Assembly (NCBI GenBank): GCA_040235375.1
Contig: JBECKQ010000049.1
Coordinates: forward strand, 1-6,956
Source of the DNA: JBECKQ01 sp040235375
Lineage (GTDB): Bacteria > Planctomycetota > Phycisphaerae > UBA1845
Direction of reading: 5' to 3'
Length of the DNA stretch: 6,956 nucleotides
Numbering within the stretch: position 1 is the stretch's first letter; the number at the start of each line of letters is the position of its first letter. Positions 5,020 through 6,956 of this stretch are shown here, piece after piece. A program made the position numbers and the translations under genes. Under the pieces are notes generated by a model, which searched no databases, was not told the DNA's origin, and was given only the letters and a program-made list of their open reading frames with translations.

Positions 5020-6482
5020 GATGATGGATCCGCAGGCAGATAGATATCGAACCGGGTGCCCTTGTCAACCCGGCTCTCGACGTCGATCCACCCGCCATGC
5101 TCGGCGACGATGCCGTACACGATGGAAAGTCCCAGGCCCGTACCCTCGCCGATTTCCTTGGTGGTGAAAAACGGTTCGAAAAGATGGTTACGGATTTCGT
5201 CGGGAATGCCGACACCCTGATCGCGAACGGTAAGGCAGGCATAGTCGGCTTCCTCGCCGCCCTGCAGACCTCGCGGGCGGGCGCGCACCCTGTGCAGCTC
5301 GACCTGTACCTGGCCGCCGCGCGGCATGGCCTGGAGGGCATTGACGACGAGGTTGGTGACGGCCTGCTGCACCTGCGTGGGGTCGACCGGGGCCATCACC
5401 GGCGCGTCGTCCGCAACGACGTTGAGCTCGCAGTTCTGTTTGCGCACCTGCGGCTTGAGCAGATCGAGCGTCTCGTCGACGATCGGGCGAAGATCGTGTG
5501 CGGTCTTCGCCTGAGAGCGGCGGCGGGCGAAGTCGAGCAACTGGCGAATGAGCGCCGTGATGCGGTCGACCTGCTGCTTGATGACGTTTGCGCTGTGGGT
5601 GACCTCGTCGGCGGAGATCGTACCGCCGGCGATGAGCGAGGCCCGGCCGGAGACGACGTTCAGCGGCGTGCCGAGTTCGTGGGCGATGCCGGAGGCGAGA
5701 CGGCCGACCGTCTTGAGGCGGTCGGCATGGCGAAGCTGCTCGATCGCGGCGATCCGCGCGTCGGACTCCGCCTTCATCTTCTCGATCGCAGCGGCAAGCT
5801 GCTCGCACATTTCGTTCATGGTGGCGGCCAGAACGCTGAGCTCGTCGCGACCGCGAATCCGCACCTTGCCCTCGAGATCGCCGGAGCCGATGCGGCGGGC
5901 CTTCATCGTAAGCTCGGAAAGCGGGCGGCCGACCATCGAGACGCCGGCAATGCCGACGATGACGGCGGTGACGGCAATGAGGGCCACGGTGAGGATGCCG
6001 GTGCGCAGGATGGTCACCTGGATGTAGCGGTCGGCGTAGGACGCGTTCTTGGAAAGCTCCAACGCGCCGGAGCGACCGGTGCCGACGTTGACCGGTACGT
6101 AGTGGTAGATCCGGCGGACGCCGCTGCTGTCGCGGCGCACCAGCATCGTGTTGCCGCTGAGCATGGCTTTCTTCAGCTTCGCCTCGGGCACTGCGGGAGC
6201 AAACGGGCTGCCCGGAGGGGCACTGATCCAGACCCAGCGAATGTCGACGAAGTTCTGTTTTTCGTTGGCGTCGGCGATCGACGCCAGGGCGGTCTTCTCG
6301 CCGCTGGATTGCCAGACGTGGGCGACGAGCCCCTCGAGCGTGAGGCCGAGCAGGCGGACGTCATTACGCATGTCGTTCTCGAAGAGGTCGATTTCCCGGT
6401 GGACGCTGAGGTAGCCGTCAATGATGTGCGACAAAACGACGGCGGCCACGATCAGCGACGCGAGTTTCATCGTCAACCGCAT
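5016..6482 (-). CDS. Membrane sensor histidine kinase (periplasmic sensor, HAMP, HisKA, HATPase_c)
   Basis: A 488-residue transmembrane kinase that autophosphorylates and should pass phosphate to the coupled sigma-54 activator. TM1 is at about 6-22 and TM2 at about 159-184, flanking a periplasmic region of about 130 residues. That region has no recognised ligand motif; its length suggests a single Cache/PAS-like fold, which is inference. HAMP follows (about 184-236), then a charged helix. HisKA has His268 in GIAHELGTPLNVV. The ATPase domain shows the N box with Asn381 (NLVVNALQAM), the G1 box DQGVGIP (420-426), the F box FEPFFTTK and the G2 box GEGTGLGLS. The ELGTPLN form of the H box and the layout resemble ZraS/AtoS/NtrB-type partners of NtrC activators. 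The start at ATG 6482 is supported by AGGAG 6 bases upstream and by TM1 beginning directly after it. Nothing appears truncated. Confidence 0.96.
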   Translation of the reverse strand: MRLTMKLASLIVAAVVLSHIIDGYLSVHREIDLFENDMRNDVRLLGLTLEGLVAHVWQSSGEKTALASIADANEKQNFVDIRWVWISAPPGSPFAPAVPEAKLKKAMLSGNTMLVRRDSSGVRRIYHYVPVNVGTGRSGALELSKNASYADRYIQVTILRTGILTVALIAVTAVIVGIAGVSMVGRPLSELTMKARRIGSGDLEGKVRIRGRDELSVLAATMNEMCEQLAAAIEKMKAESDARIAAIEQLRHADRLKTVGRLASGIAHELGTPLNVVSGRASLIAGGTISADEVTHSANVIKQQVDRITALIRQLLDFARRRSQAKTAHDLRPIVDETLDLLKPQVRKQNCELNVVADDAPVMAPVDPTQVQQAVTNLVVNALQAMPRGGQVQVELHRVRARPRGLQGGEEADYACLTVRDQGVGIPDEIRNHLFEPFFTTKEIGEGTGLGLSIVYGIVAEHGGWIDVESRVDKGTRFDIYLPADPSS

Positions 6483-6697
6483 GGGATGCTCCTGGGCAAG
6501 CCCGGCCGAGAGACGGGTGAAGCGAACCTGCCGGGGCCGGCCGCAGGCCGGGCCGCAGCGCTACGCCACGCCATAGTATACGGGAAGTGCGGGTCTTTCG
6601 AACGGGGGGCGGGCGAGCGGATGGCGTTCGCGCCCCGACGGTCATGGAGGGTTGTGCTGCCGGTTCCGGTTTGGGAGGGCGGCGGGGCGCATGCGCG
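6483..6697 (-). other. Leader and upstream region of the kinase operon
   Basis: This 215-base stretch has no credible gene. It carries a candidate promoter and a GC-rich leader in which CCGGCC-GCA-GGCCGG (6537-6551) can form a tight 6-bp hairpin, about 55-70 bases before the kinase start codon. AGGAG lies just before the ATG. Confidence 0.5.
6575..6602 (-). promoter_or_regulatory. Candidate housekeeping promoter for the kinase-activator operon
   Basis: On the minus strand TATACT (6580-6575) is a near-consensus -10 box in an otherwise very GC-rich stretch. TTCGAA (6602-6597), 16 bases upstream, is a poor -35 box with three of six matches. Transcription would start near 6568, giving a leader of about 85 bases. 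Confidence 0.45.
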
Positions 6698-6956
6698 GTT
6701 GACGGCGCCAGTCCGCTTCCTTACGGGCGCGGTTCGGACTGCGTTGCGGGCGAGTCGTTGGGGTGACATATTCGTTGGAAGCGTTGACGGCGAAGGAGCG
6801 GTTGACGTTCGATCCGCTTCCTTACGGGCGCGGCTCGGACGGCGTTGCAGGCGATTCGTTGGGTGACACATTCGTTGGAAGCGGTGACGGCGAAGGGATG
6901 GTTGACTGCGCCAATCCGCTTCCTTACGGGCGCGGTTCGGACTGCGTTGCGGGCGA
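6698..6956. repeat. Tandem repeat, about 101-bp unit, at least 2.5 copies
   Basis: Copies begin with GTTGAC at 6698, 6801 and 6901, giving unit lengths of 103 and 100; the third copy is cut by the window edge. Shared blocks include CCGCTTCCTTACGGGCGCGG, TCGGAC-x-GCGTTGC, GGGTGACA-x-ATTCGTTGGAAGCG and GTGACGGCGAAGG. Copies differ by scattered substitutions and short indels. Each unit carries CCGCTTCC near its start and GGAAGCG near its end, which are inverted (perfect over 8 bp in copy 2: 6814-6821 and 6877-6884), so each could fold as a hairpin. Reading frames across it contain stops or differ between copies, so it looks non-coding. Confidence 0.85.

Noticed and set aside
3892..5043. 383-codon plus-strand frame opposite the sigma-54 activator
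   Set aside because: It is an antisense shadow of a clearly coding AAA+ gene; no ribosome-binding site or domain is seen.
5097..6866. 589-codon open frame on the plus strand opposite the kinase gene
   Set aside because: Its peptide has no recognisable domain, is rich in Asp/Gly/Arg/Ala as expected for the antisense of GC-rich codons, and lies opposite a gene with every kinase motif intact.
6473..6871. 132-codon minus-strand frame upstream of the kinase
   Set aside because: It runs through the tandem repeat and the promoter region, overlaps the kinase start, and gives a Pro/Arg/Ser-rich peptide with no domain.

Overview
This is a GC-rich bacterial window. All six supported protein genes lie on the minus strand, so they read from right to left. 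It holds no rRNA, tRNA, phage, IS or CRISPR signal. The lineage cannot be fixed from the sequence. A high-GC Gram-negative of the Planctomycetota or deltaproteobacterial kind fits: sigma-54 signalling, a periplasmic HtrA protease, a HEAT-repeat protein, and about 101-bp intergenic tandem repeats at the right edge. This is a guess.

Layout in the direction of transcription. (1) 6956-6483 is non-coding. It holds about 2.5 copies of a ~101-bp tandem repeat and a candidate promoter with a TATACT -10 box. (2) 6482-5016 encodes a membrane sensor histidine kinase with HAMP, HisKA and HATPase domains. (3) 5019-3655 overlaps the kinase stop by ATGA and encodes an NtrC-class sigma-54 activator (receiver, AAA+, Fis-type HTH). 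It ends in a 20-bp palindrome over the stop codon, followed by a GC hairpin with a short T-tract. (4) 3654-3406 is an intergenic region with a consensus -24/-12 sigma-54 promoter (TGGCAC-N5-TTGCT) and several dyads. (5) 3405-2959 and 2957-2514 encode two paralogous stand-alone receiver proteins, one base apart. (6) 2335-854 encodes a periplasmic DegP/HtrA serine protease with two PDZ domains. (7) 853-465 is rich in inverted repeats. (8) 464-1 is the 5' part of a HEAT-repeat protein that runs off the left edge and is easily missed for that reason.

How the genes probably work together (inference). The kinase senses a periplasmic or membrane condition and phosphorylates the sigma-54 activator. 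The only good sigma-54 promoter found lies directly downstream of the activator gene, in front of the two receivers. The activator therefore probably drives a pair of small receivers that could draw phosphoryl groups from the same kinase, or signal elsewhere. The adjacent DegP gene suggests an envelope-stress theme, comparable in logic to Zra or Cpx systems. Whether degP and the HEAT gene belong to the same transcript is unresolved. A 178-bp gap with only a weak hairpin precedes degP, and a 389-bp structured gap precedes the conservative HEAT start.
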